Shown: positions 25,293-34,545, numbered from the stretch's first letter. The stretch is DNA of 64,000 nucleotides from Nitrospira sp. (GCA_005116745.1 SWDS01000010.1:745315-809314); one strand, 5' to 3'. Numbers and translations are program-made. Notes: generated by a model from the sequence alone, not told the origin.

Positions 25293-26440
25293 GCCAAGCG
25301 ATCCTTTCGCCAGAGCAAGAGGTAGACAAAGAACGGCCCACCGACCAGAGCGGTGATAATACCGACAGGAATCTCCGTCGGTGCGATCAGTGTCCGCGCT
25401 ACCGTATCAGCACCCATCAGGAAGGTGCCTCCAACTAGCGCTGATGCGGGAAGTAGTAGTCGATGATCGGCACCGATCACCAACCGCACGGCATGGGGAA
25501 CGACCATCCCAATAAAGCCGATCATTCCGCTGACAGACACCACCGCTCCCGTCACCAATGCCGTCAGCACAAAAAGAGACCGCTTTGTCTGCTCTGTATC
25601 GATACCGAGCGTACGGGCAGACTCTTCTCCTAACGCCAAAATGTTGAGGACGCGCATATGACGAAAGAGCAGGAAGAGGCCGATCGAGAGGTAGATGATG
25701 AGTGCAACCAAGCTACCGTAGGTGGGAGCGGTGAGTGTTCCCATCAACCAGGCCATCATTCCGTACGAACGATTTGGATCGAGGATCGACGTAATAAACA
25801 TAATCAAGGCGGAAAAGATGGCGTTGAGAATCACCCCGGTCAACAACAGACTGTGGATGGGTAACTGTCCATACGTAGCAGCCATTCGATAGATCACGGC
25901 GAGTGCCACGAGGCCTCCGACAAATCCACAGGCGGGCAGCGCCGTTTCCGCAAGAAAAGTGGTTCCTACTCCGAACAAGATTCCCACCGCAGTTCCAAGC
26001 GCGGCACCGCTGGAGACGCCCAGCACATAGGGATCAGCCAACGGATTCCGTAACAGTGCCTGCAAGGCAACTCCCACGGAAGCCAGGGAGCAGCCCACCA
26101 AAAAGCCCAGCAAGATGCGTGGCAGTCGGACCTGCAGCAGAATGGTTTTTGTAATATCCGATGTCTCATCAGTACTGTCCTTCAAGCTGACCGTGTCAAA
26201 CAACGCTCGTAAGACCTCCCCATACGCAATGGGTTGGGCACCGAAGTGGAGACAGATCAGGCCCACCGCAATGGCCGTGAGGCTAAGAACTCCAAGTGTC
26301 GCCATCCAGCGTGAGTTCGTGAGGATCGCACCTTGAGAGACCATACGGCCAGGTTTGTGAGATAAGACTTCCGTGCAGGACTCAGGCTGAACCATGGCTG
26401 GAAGCTGTTTCAACAGATCCTCACGGACGAAGCGCACCAT
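25289..26440 (-). CDS. btuC: Corrinoid ABC importer permease (BtuC/FecCD family)
   Basis: 383 residues with about ten membrane segments beginning near residue 48. Family signatures: QVRLPRILLGFLVGCSLASVGVALQALLRNPLADPYVLGVSSGAALG, i.e. the BtuC substrate-path loop, and VVSVSGMIGFIGMVVPHAVRLVIGADHR near the C terminus, the coupling region. The longest frame starts at 26440, overlapping btuF by 20 bases; no clear SD, and in-frame ATGs at 26395 and 26344 are alternatives. Confidence 0.88.
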   Translation of the reverse strand: MVRFVREDLLKQLPAMVQPESCTEVLSHKPGRMVSQGAILTNSRWMATLGVLSLTAIAVGLICLHFGAQPIAYGEVLRALFDTVSLKDSTDETSDITKTILLQVRLPRILLGFLVGCSLASVGVALQALLRNPLADPYVLGVSSGAALGTAVGILFGVGTTFLAETALPACGFVGGLVALAVIYRMAATYGQLPIHSLLLTGVILNAIFSALIMFITSILDPNRSYGMMAWLMGTLTAPTYGSLVALIIYLSIGLFLLFRHMRVLNILALGEESARTLGIDTEQTKRSLFVLTALVTGAVVSVSGMIGFIGMVVPHAVRLVIGADHRLLLPASALVGGTFLMGADTVARTLIAPTEIPVGIITALVGGPFFVYLLLWRKDRLA

Positions 26441-27425
26441 TACTGGAATCGAACGCGTCCGGATGGATGGCTCGAGCCAGTTGTTCTAACCCCTCAACGA
26501 CGCGAGGCCCAGGACGATTCAACAGACTCGATGAGACCTCATGGAAACGCTGGTGTTTCACGGCAGAAAGCGAGTCCCATCGCCGCCACTGCTGTTGCTC
26601 GCTGCGTGGCACCGCTTCCACTTCTCCGCTTGGGAAAATTAGCACCTCCGGATCTTCCTTGAGCACGGTCTCCATACTCAGCCTCGGATAGGCGTTGCTC
26701 GTCTGCGTCGCAATGTTCATCCCTCCTGCCACACCGATCATCTGATGGATGAAACTTCCAGGCCCCACGGTAATCAACGGCTGACTATTGAGGACGTATA
26801 GAACTCGTTTGGCGGGCAAGGTCTCAACCTTGCGTTTGATCGCTGCAAGATGTTCCCGGATGTGCTGAGTCACCGCGCTGGCCGCCGAAACCTTCTCGAA
26901 CATCTGTCCTAACGTATGAATGTGAAGCGGGATATCTTCCAAGGTGTGCGCATCGAGTACGAACACCGGAATCTTGAGCTGCTCAAGCTTCACCTGCAGG
27001 TCTGGACGAAGAAAGTCCCTGGGCGCCAATACTAATTCCGGCCTCAATGCAATAATGACTTCCACACTGGGATTGGCATACCCTACCTTGGCTTTGGACT
27101 TCGCTGCTGACGGATAGTCACAAAACTCCGTGACGCCAACGATTTGGTCCTCCAACCCAAGCGAGAACAGCATTTCGGTAATACTCGGAGCCAGCGACAC
27201 GATACGAGCCGGTGGCTTGGCTAAATAGATTCGATGTCCGGCATCATCTATAAATGATCGTGACGAGACATGGGCCATGAATGGCATGCCGGTCAGGATG
27301 CCCTGTTGTCGTCGCTTCATCTCACCAGACTCTCCTTGCCCACTTTCAGCTGCCAGCGCAAAAAACACCGACAGCACCACCGTGAGCACGGGAATGACAG
27401 GGTGATATCGGTGCCATCGTGTCAA
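26421..27425 (-). CDS. btuF: Corrinoid-binding periplasmic protein (BtuF-like)
   Basis: 334 residues, TroA/BtuF fold: N-terminal hydrophobic export signal (VIPVLTVVLSVFFALAAE), then RIVSLAPSITEMLFSLGLEDQIVGVTEFCDYP, a BtuF-like clamp region, VGPGSFIHQMIGVAGGMNIA, and a C terminus RPGPRVVEGLEQLARAIHP. The only start giving a signal peptide is a TTG at 27425, located immediately after the poly-T tail of the riboswitch terminator, with GGGGA about ten bases upstream inside the terminator stem. Expression therefore needs the terminator unfolded both for transcription and, probably, for SD access. Confidence 0.85.
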   Translation of the reverse strand: MTRWHRYHPVIPVLTVVLSVFFALAAESGQGESGEMKRRQQGILTGMPFMAHVSSRSFIDDAGHRIYLAKPPARIVSLAPSITEMLFSLGLEDQIVGVTEFCDYPSAAKSKAKVGYANPSVEVIIALRPELVLAPRDFLRPDLQVKLEQLKIPVFVLDAHTLEDIPLHIHTLGQMFEKVSAASAVTQHIREHLAAIKRKVETLPAKRVLYVLNSQPLITVGPGSFIHQMIGVAGGMNIATQTSNAYPRLSMETVLKEDPEVLIFPSGEVEAVPRSEQQQWRRWDSLSAVKHQRFHEVSSSLLNRPGPRVVEGLEQLARAIHPDAFDSSNGALRP

Positions 27426-27427
27426 AA

Positions 27428-27464
27428 GAAAAAATCCCCAAGGCCTGAATAGACCCTGAGGATT
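27428..27464 (-). terminator. Riboswitch-linked terminator overlapping the btuF leader
   Basis: Transcript sense ATCCTCAGG, 11-base loop, CCTTGGGGAT (one bulged T), then TTTTTT. The GGGGA of its 3' arm also looks like the btuF ribosome-binding site. Confidence 0.8.
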
Positions 27465-27523
27465 GCACCCGCTTCTTCATCCTCACCTGCTCCCCAGCCT
27501 CGAGGGAACGACGGTCACTTCTC

Positions 27524-27745
27524 CGAGCAGGTCTTCTGGCTCATGGTTCACCCTACTCCCCGTGCCTTCCCATCCAACATGTGAAGCATCATTCGTGAAG
27601 CGCTGGAATCAAAACTCTTACAAACTACGCTTGACGAGTTACGTTTCACGTGCGAGACAGTGGCTGTTCCGGGTTTCGTCCCCATTGACAGCGGCGGGAC
27701 CGCGAGGGATTCACACCCTCTTCCCTTACTCTGGAGCTATACTGG
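27524..27745 (-). ncRNA. Cobalamin riboswitch 4 (btuFCD operon) with enlarged internal arm
   Basis: Minus-strand blocks: AAGGGAAGAGGGTGTGAATCC, CGGTCCCGCCGCTGTCAATGGG, AGCCACTGTC, GGGAAGGCACGGGGAG and GAGCCAGAAGACCTGC. Between GCCACTG and GGGAAGG there are about 80 bases (27572-27653) where the other three copies here have about 10-20. The insert can fold on itself (CGTGAA with TTCACG, AACTC with GAGTT, AAGCG with CGCTT). Confidence 0.9.
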
Positions 27746-27749
27746 CAGC

Positions 27750-27779
27750 ACAATAGGAGAGGGCAGCAAAACTTGTCAA
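27750..27779 (-). promoter_or_regulatory. Sigma70-type promoter of the btuFCD operon
   Basis: Minus-strand TTGACA, 18 bases, TATTGT, ending just 5' of riboswitch 4. Confidence 0.6.
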
Positions 27780-27855
27780 GCTCAGTTATAGCCGCAGAGG
27801 TTCATCTCGTTACTCAGGGGCTATTCTCTTTTTGCTTATGAACGTACACGCATGC

Positions 27856-27885
27856 TTGTGACCATTCATGCAGCTGTGGTAGTAT
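27856..27885 (+). promoter_or_regulatory. Likely promoter of rpmB
   Basis: TTGTGA, 18 bases, TAGTAT, about 45 bases upstream of the rpmB start. Confidence 0.5.
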
Positions 27886-27930
27886 CATGCGATTTTCATC
27901 AGGTTCATTTCGTCAAGAAGGAGAACGACC

Positions 27931-28122
27931 GTGGCATGGATGTGTGAGATTTGCCAAAAGAAGCCTGTATCGGGCAACAATGTGAGTCACGCGAACAACA
28001 AGACCAAGCGAGTGTTCAACCCTAATCTTCAAACTGTTCGTGCAGTGGTGGATGGGAGTCATAAGCGTATCCGCGTCTGTACGCGCTGTTTGCGTTCTGG
28101 ATTAGTCCAAAAAGCGGTCTAA
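27931..28122 (+). CDS. rpmB: 50S ribosomal protein L28
   Basis: 63-residue L28: [28 protein letters not shown] is the family core, with two CxxC pairs (CEIC and CTRC), the zinc-binding type. The start codon is GTG with AAGGAG seven bases upstream. Stand-alone gene, divergent from the B12 island. Confidence 0.95.
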   Translation: MAWMCEICQKKPVSGNNVSHANNKTKRVFNPNLQTVRAVVDGSHKRIRVCTRCLRSGLVQKAV

Positions 28123-28147
28123 CGGCGCTTCCCTCTTCACGCGCAAA

Positions 28148-28459
28148 TTACGGCGCCCCCCAGAGAATCCGGCCACCGCGCTCAACCAATTTGATGACCG
28201 ATGGATCATCAGGGGAGAGGGTTAGAGTGCGGTGGCCGTCTTTGCTCATGAGTACAAGGCCGACTTCTCCATTCGCATCCAACCCGAGACCGGCTCGGGC
28301 TTTCCCTTTAGCATCCAGCAGCAAAAACTCCTCCGCATGCACTCCATTAGCTTTCTGCGCGCCAACCAACGTTGGCGAAAGTAACTGAGTACTCAGCACG
28401 CCGCCAACGATTCCACCAAGAAGCGCGGCGACACAAAGCACAATTATCTGTTTGTGCAT
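28148..28459 (-). CDS. Small membrane-anchored protein, unknown
   Basis: 103 residues: one N-terminal membrane helix with a small-residue pattern (VAALLGGIVGGVLSTQLL) and an extracytoplasmic tail with EEFLLLDAKGKARAGLGLDANGEVGLVLMSKDG, a short beta-rich repeat-like motif (LDAKGKARAGL / LDANGEVGL). ATG 28459 has AAGGA upstream; an earlier in-frame ATG is at 28477. Such proteins often carry this tandem 'D-x-x-G' strand motif, but no function is known to me. The 270 bases upstream show no recognisable gene. Confidence 0.6.
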   Translation of the reverse strand: MHKQIIVLCVAALLGGIVGGVLSTQLLSPTLVGAQKANGVHAEEFLLLDAKGKARAGLGLDANGEVGLVLMSKDGHRTLTLSPDDPSVIKLVERGGRILWGAP

Positions 28460-28730
28460 CACGACTGGTCCTTTCATGAAATTGAAAAAGCAACCGAACG
28501 GTACAGAGAATCCTAGGCGAGATCCAAGCCAACGGCAACTATGTGCACAACCGCTAAAAACATGCCGACTCAGAGAAGGATTTGGGTGAAGCAGGAAATT
28601 GGATTCGTCCTAGGACAACGCGTTATGAAAGCGTATCTCAGAGAAGACATCGCTCCACTGCCCATCATCCTCTGCAACAGCTGAATATATTTTATGAGTT
28701 TGAAGCTGGTACTTCCGCATGCCCTTAAGG

Positions 28731-29498
28731 CTACTTAGTGCCGATAAGGATAACTCCGTTTGTTTTGTCATCATTCAATGCGGCACTATAGAGTGTTTTG
28801 GTTCCGGCGTCATAAAATGCCACTCCCCGCACAGTGGTACTCTTGTTGCTGCACGTATCTTGTGGACCAAATGTGATGGTCACATCAAAGACATTCCCCT
28901 GTGCGCGCGGTGTGGCTGAACCGGTAAATATGCATTTGGGACTCGTCCTGGATTCACCGGAGATTGCTCCTGTTGGTGACACTGTAACATCTACGGTTTC
29001 ATTAGCAGCTACCGGCCCTACATACGTTCCCACGATGGCATTGATATCTGGAGCCGAATCATACTCATGGCTATATTGAGTCTTGAAGGTATTCGAAATG
29101 ACGCCAGGATAGACAATGGTGCCGTCAAAAATCTGTTTTGTTGTATAAGTGCCATCAATCTCAGTGTTGAGCAGTCCCCGACGATCCGGATTGAAGTCCT
29201 TGGCACTTGAAGAGGAAAAGACACCATTTTGTGAATTACTGTCTCCCTGGATAAACCCTAGAACGCTTGAGGGGGTACCAATCGCAGAATAATATAAAAG
29301 CCAATAGGTGCCATCATCGAGTACAAGCGCCTTAACCGTGCGGTTAGTATCGGTAGTCCCAGTCCAAAGCCCCTCGGCAGAAGCTGCAGGGAGCGCTGTA
29401 GGAGATGGTGTTGGAGTATCACCACCACCGCTACAGGCAGAAAGATACGTAACAAATAATAGACCAAACACTGCAATCGCCATCCGTTTCCCATGCAT
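28731..29498 (-). CDS. Predicted lipoprotein, unknown
   Basis: 255 residues. Signal peptide with lipobox LSAC, a Gly/Thr/Pro-rich linker (SGGGDTPTPSPTALPA), then a beta-rich domain beginning EGLWTGTTDTNRTVKALVLDDGTYWLLYY and containing a second similar strand block near IVGTYVGPVAANETVDV. Two cysteines later (KCIF and DTCSN) could form a disulfide. ATG 29498 has AAGGAG at seven bases. Lies alone; no partner visible. Confidence 0.7.
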   Translation of the reverse strand: MHGKRMAIAVFGLLFVTYLSACSGGGDTPTPSPTALPAASAEGLWTGTTDTNRTVKALVLDDGTYWLLYYSAIGTPSSVLGFIQGDSNSQNGVFSSSSAKDFNPDRRGLLNTEIDGTYTTKQIFDGTIVYPGVISNTFKTQYSHEYDSAPDINAIVGTYVGPVAANETVDVTVSPTGAISGESRTSPKCIFTGSATPRAQGNVFDVTITFGPQDTCSNKSTTVRGVAFYDAGTKTLYSAALNDDKTNGVILIGTK

Positions 29499-29813
29499 AA
29501 CTGGTCTCCTTATGAAGCGAGGTCTGACCATTTGTAAAATGGCAAAGTATTCCTAACAGTTTGTACAAGAAGGCTCCAATCCCTCTCAAGATGGGGGTCA
29601 GGAGAGTTGAACACCAATTGATTGGTTCAAAATTTTGGAGGATGGCCAGATTTTCAACAGAATTGTGAGGGAAGCAGTGGTGGAAGGAGCGTCAAAAGAT
29701 GGGCCATAGGTTTCCGATTAAGCTTCTAGCGAAACCTTATTAGAGGTCTTTCGCCATGGATAATGAAGAGTGGTTACACAGGACCGGCGAGGCATGTTGC
29801 ACGAAGTGTGGTT
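29499..29813. other. Spacer without recognised gene
   Basis: About 315 bases. An inverted repeat reading GAACaCCAAT-TG-ATTGGTTC lies around 29608-29630; otherwise I see no coding frame, RNA or mobile sequence. Confidence 0.5.
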
Positions 29814-29888
29814 TGGAGCGGGCGATGGGATTTGAACCCACGACAACTTGCTTGGGAAGCAAGGACTCTACCACTGAGCTACGCCCGC
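29814..29888 (-). tRNA. tRNA-Gly (anticodon CCC)
   Basis: Minus-strand cloverleaf: acceptor GCGGGCG / CGCCCGC, D-arm with GTAGCTCAGTGGTAGAG, anticodon stem CTTGC / GCAAG with loop TTCCCAA (CCC), T-arm GTGGGTTCAAATCCCAT, discriminator T and an encoded CCA. It directly follows tyrS on the same strand. Confidence 0.95.
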
Positions 29889-29947
29889 TCACTGATTCGC
29901 ATCCTACGCGGGTACTTCACAGCAAGTCAAGAAAGTGGTGCTCTCCT

Positions 29948-31159
29948 TCATGATCTCAATTCTGCAATGGCAAACTTCTTTTTCCCGATTTTGAGGCGGC
30001 GTTGTTGATTCAGTTCAAACGCAATGAGCTTGTCGGGATTTGTTTCCTTGATGCCATCGACCTCGATTCCGCCTTGAATGATCAACCGACGTGCTTCGCT
30101 CTTGCTGGGAACCAATCCCGTTTTAGCCACAAGATCAACCAGCCCAATGACCTTCCCATCTCGCAGATCATTGGTAGTCAGTTGCACACGGACATCCGGC
30201 TCATTGGGGAATTCTTGTTTCTGGAACTTCTGCGCAAATTCCGCTCGGGCCTGCTTCCCTGCCTCGGCTCCGTGGTACTGCGCCACGATCAGCTCGGCGA
30301 GTGTCTGTTTCGCCTCCATCGGATGCAGCGATTTGGCGTGCCCAAGGTCTTCTGTCGTCAGTAACTCATAGTACCGATACATTAAGACATCGCTGATCGA
30401 CATGACTTTTCCGAACATCTCCCCCGGCTTATCTTCCAGCGCGATATAGTTGCCGACGCTCTTGCTCATCTTCTTGATGCCGTCCGTCCCTTCGAGCAAG
30501 GGCATCGTGATGACGACTTGCGATTCTTGGCCGTAGTCGCGCTGCAACTCACGCCCTACCAAGAGATTAAATTTTTGATCCGTCCCTCCCAGTTCCACAT
30601 CCGCCTTCAACGCCACGGAATCATAGCCCTGGACGAGTGGATAGAGAAATTCGTGGACGCTGATGGGTTTCTGCTCTTGATACCGTTTATGGAAATCGTC
30701 CCGCTCCATCATGCGAGCGACCCGATAGTGAGCCGCCAACTGAATCAGCCCTTCAGCCGTCATCTCGCCCATCCAACGACTGTTGAACTCAACTAGGGTT
30801 TTCGCCGGGTCAAGAATTTTAAAAATCTGGCGCTGGTAGGTCTTGGCGTTTTCAAGGACCTGTTCCTTCGTCAATGCTCTACGGGTTTCAGAGACACCGG
30901 TTGGATCACCGATCATCCCTGTAAAATCACCGATCAAAAAAATGACTTGGTGGCCAAGATCCTGGAAGTGTTTCAACTTGTGAATCAGGACCGTATGTCC
31001 AAGGTGAAGATCCGGCGCAGTCGGGTCAAAGCCAGCTTTGACCCGCAATGGACGGCCCTCTGTGAGTGCCCGTTTGAGCTTGGCTTCTAGTTCCGCAGGC
31101 TGGATCATCTCTACGGCGCCACGCCGAATGAGATCGATCTGCTGATTTACATCCTTCAT
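29948..31159 (-). CDS. tyrS: Tyrosyl-tRNA synthetase
   Basis: 403 residues. Class-I synthetase with [18 protein letters not shown] (HIGH motif), [36 protein letters not shown] (KMSKS), and a C-terminal S4 RNA-binding domain ([18 protein letters not shown]). Charges tRNA-Tyr. Its ATG overlaps the comEA stop by four bases, so it is in one unit with lpdA-comEA. Confidence 0.96.
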   Translation of the reverse strand: MKDVNQQIDLIRRGAVEMIQPAELEAKLKRALTEGRPLRVKAGFDPTAPDLHLGHTVLIHKLKHFQDLGHQVIFLIGDFTGMIGDPTGVSETRRALTKEQVLENAKTYQRQIFKILDPAKTLVEFNSRWMGEMTAEGLIQLAAHYRVARMMERDDFHKRYQEQKPISVHEFLYPLVQGYDSVALKADVELGGTDQKFNLLVGRELQRDYGQESQVVITMPLLEGTDGIKKMSKSVGNYIALEDKPGEMFGKVMSISDVLMYRYYELLTTEDLGHAKSLHPMEAKQTLAELIVAQYHGAEAGKQARAEFAQKFQKQEFPNEPDVRVQLTTNDLRDGKVIGLVDLVAKTGLVPSKSEARRLIIQGGIEVDGIKETNPDKLIAFELNQQRRLKIGKKKFAIAELRS

Positions 31160-31641
31160 AGCACGCGTCGCTCCGTCGTTCCTTTTGAGTCTGATGTCGA
31201 AACCGTCACCAATAATTTGAGCTGATCGAATTTCTTGGCACCGATACCCTTTACTTCACGAAGGTCCTCGATCGTCCGAAACCCTCCGAGTGATTCCCGG
31301 AAGGCGATCACCCGTTGGGCAAGGACCGCACCAATACCGGGCAAGGCCTCCAGCTCACCCACCTTCGCCCGATTGAGATCCAACAACGGCCCAACTGGCG
31401 TGGACGATGGCTTCGCAAGTGCGACGATCTCACTATTCGGCTCCTGGCCACTGCGACCAGGTTGCCTAGGCGCTTGCCCTACCCGATTGTCCGGCCCCGT
31501 CGCCGGAACAGGAGCGACTTGCCGTTCGGTGGTGAATCCAGACACATGATACGGAGTTGTATGAGGGGCCCCTATGATCCAGAAAACAATGCCCACCGTG
31601 ACTGCCAGCATGCCAAGCTTCAGTAACAGTGAGGGGATCAT
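31156..31641 (-). CDS. comEA: ComEA-type helix-hairpin-helix DNA-binding protein
   Basis: 161 residues: N-terminal membrane anchor ([17 protein letters not shown]), a Pro/Gly/Ser-rich linker, and a C-terminal double helix-hairpin-helix ([30 protein letters not shown]... [16 protein letters not shown]). ComEA-type proteins bind DNA on the outer face of the membrane during uptake. Overlaps lpdA by four bases and tyrS by four bases. Confidence 0.88.
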   Translation of the reverse strand: MIPSLLLKLGMLAVTVGIVFWIIGAPHTTPYHVSGFTTERQVAPVPATGPDNRVGQAPRQPGRSGQEPNSEIVALAKPSSTPVGPLLDLNRAKVGELEALPGIGAVLAQRVIAFRESLGGFRTIEDLREVKGIGAKKFDQLKLLVTVSTSDSKGTTERRVL

Positions 31642-33071
31642 CTTGCCATCTGCTTTCGGAGCTGATGAATGGCGGCACCATCGACATCCTCCGCCGCTTC
31701 CATCACCCCCTCAGCGAGGGTTGGATGGGCATGAATCATCCCAGCCACTTGATCCACCGTGGCTCCCACCTGCACTGCCAATGCGGCCTCATGAATCAGA
31801 TCCGCTGCGTGCGCGCCAAGAATATGGACGCCAAGAATCTTGCCGGTTGCGGAATCGGCGATGACTTTGAAAAAGCCGGTGGTATCACCCGTGGCTTGCG
31901 CCTTGCCCAAACCTGCATACCGGAAACGGCCGGTCTTCACCGCTTGGTCGGGCTCCTGTCCCCTGGCCTGTGCCTGGTCCCGAGCCTGCTGCTCAGTCAG
32001 CCCAACACGCCCGATCTCGGGCAAGGTGAAAATGCCGGCGGGGATCACGTCATACTGAATGGTCCGCGGATGTCCCAGAATATTTTCGACTGCCACCTGC
32101 CCCTGCGTCGAGGCAACGTGGGCCAACATGGCCTTCCCGGTCACATCGCCAATCGCATAAATACCCGACACATTCGTTTCCAGCCGCGCATCAACCAGAA
32201 TTTCGCCACGCCGTCCAGTGGTCACACCAACTTGCTCCAATCCAATCCCTCGAGAGTTGAGCCCTCGGCCGACAGAGACTAAGAGCTTCTCTACGGTGAT
32301 GGCACTGCCATCTTTCATCTGCACCACAATCAATTCTGGTGATTGTTCTACCTTCTCGACTGTGGTACCCGTCAGCACTGTGACGCCACGTTTTTTTAGT
32401 TCACGTGTCATGGTGGATGAGATTTCTTCATCCTCTAACGGCAAGACCCGTGGCATCAGCTCAACCATCGTCACCTGCGTGCCAAGCCCGCTATACAATG
32501 AGGCAAACTCACAGCCCTCCACACCGCCGCCAAGAATCATGAGACTGGCCGGGATCTGTGTCAGATCCAGCATCTGCTGGCTGGTCAAAATTTGTCGTCC
32601 ATCGATTGGAAATTGAGGAAGGTTGGGCCACGATGATCCAGTGGCAAGGACCAACGCGTCAGCCTGGATCTCGCACTGACTCCCATCAGATTTGGTGACC
32701 ACGATGGTCCGCGTATTCTTGATCGTTCCTTGCCCACTCACATGCTCGATGCCCCACCCCTTGAACAACGTCGCAATCCCTTTCACAAGAGTTGCCACGA
32801 CTTTATCTTTTCGCGACACCATCCGCGCAAGGTCATAGGCGACAGGTCCCTGAAACAGGAGTCCCAGCTCTTCCGCTTTTTTGAGTTTGTCGCCAAGCTC
32901 TACAACGGAGAGGAGGGCTTTACTTGGAATGCAACCCCAGTTGAGGCAGACTCCACCAAGCTTTTCTCGCTCGATGACCGTCACCCGAGCGCCGAGCTGT
33001 GCTGCGCGGATAGCAGCCACATATCCACCGGGGCCGGCACCAAGAATGGCAATGTGAATTGGAGAAGTCAT
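31638..33071 (-). CDS. lpdA: Dihydrolipoyl dehydrogenase
   Basis: 477 residues. FAD site AILGAGPGGYVAA, redox disulfide GGVCLNWGCIPSKA (Cys42/Cys47), NAD site ILGGGVEGCEFAS, FAD motif YAIGDV, and C-terminal HILGAHAADLIHEAALA... HAHPTLAEG with the catalytic His-Glu. Reoxidises lipoyl groups of 2-oxoacid dehydrogenases or the glycine cleavage H protein; gcvH is 91 bases upstream in the same unit. Confidence 0.96.
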   Translation of the reverse strand: MTSPIHIAILGAGPGGYVAAIRAAQLGARVTVIEREKLGGVCLNWGCIPSKALLSVVELGDKLKKAEELGLLFQGPVAYDLARMVSRKDKVVATLVKGIATLFKGWGIEHVSGQGTIKNTRTIVVTKSDGSQCEIQADALVLATGSSWPNLPQFPIDGRQILTSQQMLDLTQIPASLMILGGGVEGCEFASLYSGLGTQVTMVELMPRVLPLEDEEISSTMTRELKKRGVTVLTGTTVEKVEQSPELIVVQMKDGSAITVEKLLVSVGRGLNSRGIGLEQVGVTTGRRGEILVDARLETNVSGIYAIGDVTGKAMLAHVASTQGQVAVENILGHPRTIQYDVIPAGIFTLPEIGRVGLTEQQARDQAQARGQEPDQAVKTGRFRYAGLGKAQATGDTTGFFKVIADSATGKILGVHILGAHAADLIHEAALAVQVGATVDQVAGMIHAHPTLAEGVMEAAEDVDGAAIHQLRKQMAR

Positions 33072-33162
33072 GTGGATCAGTCACTCATTGTTGATTCAGG
33101 CATTGCAGACCGTCACCGAGATCCAATCACGCAATGATGCAGAGATCCACCAGACAGGAGAC

Positions 33163-33549
33163 TCAATGTTTTTGACTGGCGAGAAAGGCTTCGTACTGAG
33201 CAGCCGTCATTAACTGATCAACTTCCCCTGGATCGGCAAGATCGATGATTGCGATCCAACCCTTGCCGTAGGGATCCGAATTCACCACTTCAGGATGATC
33301 TTTGAGCTCGGTGTTAATCTGGCTCACCGTTCCGCTCACCGGCGTATAGAGCGTAGACGTTGTTTTCGTCGATTCCACTTCACCGATCTGTTGGCCGACC
33401 TTGACCACTACCCCGACTTTAGGAAGATCCAGAAAGACGATATCGCCTAAGGCATCCTGCGCAAAATCACTGATGCCCACCGTCGCTCGTTTCCCATCGA
33501 GGCGAACCCACTCATGCTCTTTGTGAAAACGCAAATCAGATGGAATCAT
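33163..33549 (-). CDS. gcvH: Glycine cleavage system H protein (lipoyl carrier)
   Basis: 128 residues. FHKEHEWVRLDG, VGISDFAQDALGDIVFLDLPKVG, lipoylation site GEVESTKTTSTLYTPVSG (Lys62) and the end LMTAAQYEAFLA. AGGGAG precedes the ATG. The other glycine cleavage proteins are not in the window, so it may also serve as lipoyl carrier for other systems; lpdA lies next downstream. Confidence 0.95.
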   Translation of the reverse strand: MIPSDLRFHKEHEWVRLDGKRATVGISDFAQDALGDIVFLDLPKVGVVVKVGQQIGEVESTKTTSTLYTPVSGTVSQINTELKDHPEVVNSDPYGKGWIAIIDLADPGEVDQLMTAAQYEAFLASQKH

Positions 33550-33653
33550 GTCGGCTCCCTATGAAGAAAGTTCAACGTGAGATCAGGCAACACGAACGGA
33601 CACTCCTCCTCGGTCGCCACTTAATCTCAGCCCAGATCTTCTAACTTTTCAGG

Positions 33654-33683
33654 ATGGTAGTTGGGGCCGACTGGTGTTGTCAA
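33654..33683 (-). promoter_or_regulatory. Likely promoter of gcvH-lpdA-comEA-tyrS
   Basis: Minus-strand TTGACA, 18 bases, TACCAT, about 105 bases upstream of gcvH. Confidence 0.5.
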
Positions 33684-33767
33684 GGAACGATCTGTGCCGA
33701 GCCAAAGTAGAGAATCGTAGAACATCGAGCCTGAACCAGTTCGGATTTCGAAGAGGTCTCGCTCAGC

Positions 33768-33801
33768 AAAAAATGGAGGAACAGCAACAGTGCTGTTCCT
33801 C
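33768..33801 (-). terminator. Intrinsic terminator of ndk
   Basis: Perfect 11-bp stem GAGGAACAGCA / TGCTGTTCCTC with a 4-base loop, followed on the minus strand by CAT and TTTTTT. Confidence 0.85.
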
Positions 33802-33862
33802 TTCAACGGTACCGGTCGGCGCTGGGATGGCGAGGAAATCCGCGTACTCCAAGACAGGAAGG

Positions 33863-34282
33863 TTAACGGAAAATCTCCATGCCGGGGAAGAAATATCCAA
33901 TCTCGAATTGTGCAGTTTCCGGCGAGTCGGAACCATGGACGGCGTTGAATTCGATGTTCGCTCCGTGTGCTTTGCGGATGGTTCCCGCATCGGCTTTCGC
34001 TGGGTCGGTCGCCCCCATCAGCTCACGATTCTTTTTGATCGCATTGTCACCCTGCAACACAAGGACGACGGCAGGCCCGGAAGACATGAAGCTGCAAAGG
34101 CTCCCGAAAAAAGGGCGCGCGTTATGCACGGCATAAAACCCCTCAGCGACCGACTGAGACATGTGAATCAGCTTGATCGCCACCGGCTTCAGCCCGGCTT
34201 GCTCATAGCGATTGATAATATCTCCCACGGCATTCTTTTTCACAGCATCCGGCTTGATAATGGCCAACGTTCTTTCGCTCAT
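33863..34282 (-). CDS. ndk: Nucleoside diphosphate kinase
   Basis: 139 residues. [13 protein letters not shown] at the N terminus, [19 protein letters not shown] and the phosphohistidine loop [12 protein letters not shown] (His116). Transfers the gamma phosphate between nucleotides. Single gene with its own promoter and terminator. Confidence 0.97.
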   Translation of the reverse strand: MSERTLAIIKPDAVKKNAVGDIINRYEQAGLKPVAIKLIHMSQSVAEGFYAVHNARPFFGSLCSFMSSGPAVVLVLQGDNAIKKNRELMGATDPAKADAGTIRKAHGANIEFNAVHGSDSPETAQFEIGYFFPGMEIFR

Positions 34283-34334
34283 GATATCAACGATTCCTCC
34301 AGATAGTTAATGCATGCACTGAACGGCGTAGCAC

Positions 34335-34364
34335 ATTATAGGGGGGGCTTCTTGCACCTTGCAA
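34335..34364 (-). promoter_or_regulatory. Promoter of ndk
   Basis: Minus-strand TTGCAA, 18 bases, perfect TATAAT; about 50 bases upstream of the ndk ATG. A run of seven C precedes the -10 box. Confidence 0.75.
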
Positions 34365-34410
34365 CCATCTGCGGGATGGAGGAGAACATGCTTCAGTGGA
34401 TCTCCGAGTG

Positions 34411-34545
34411 CTACGATTGTCGTTCAATGACGACAAGCATGCGGAAGGCAAGCAGATGCCCCAATCGCTCCAGCATAGGCTCCAATCGCAGTATCGGCAT
34501 GACCATCCACTGAGGCAGAAGCGAGGGATGGTCAAAGCCGCCGGT
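34411..34545 (-). pseudogene. Possible C-terminal remnant of a SAM methyltransferase
   Basis: The minus frame ending in TAG at 34411 reads GGFDHPSLLPQWMVMPIL, then RLEPMLERLGHLLAFRMLVV and IERQS, which resembles the last ~45 residues of class-I O-methyltransferase-type proteins (amphipathic helix, then a terminal strand FRMLVVIER). No start codon, and an in-frame stop lies just upstream. A different frame upstream shows VFDIGSGLG, reminiscent of the SAM motif I, but too close to belong to an intact gene. Low certainty. Confidence 0.3.
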
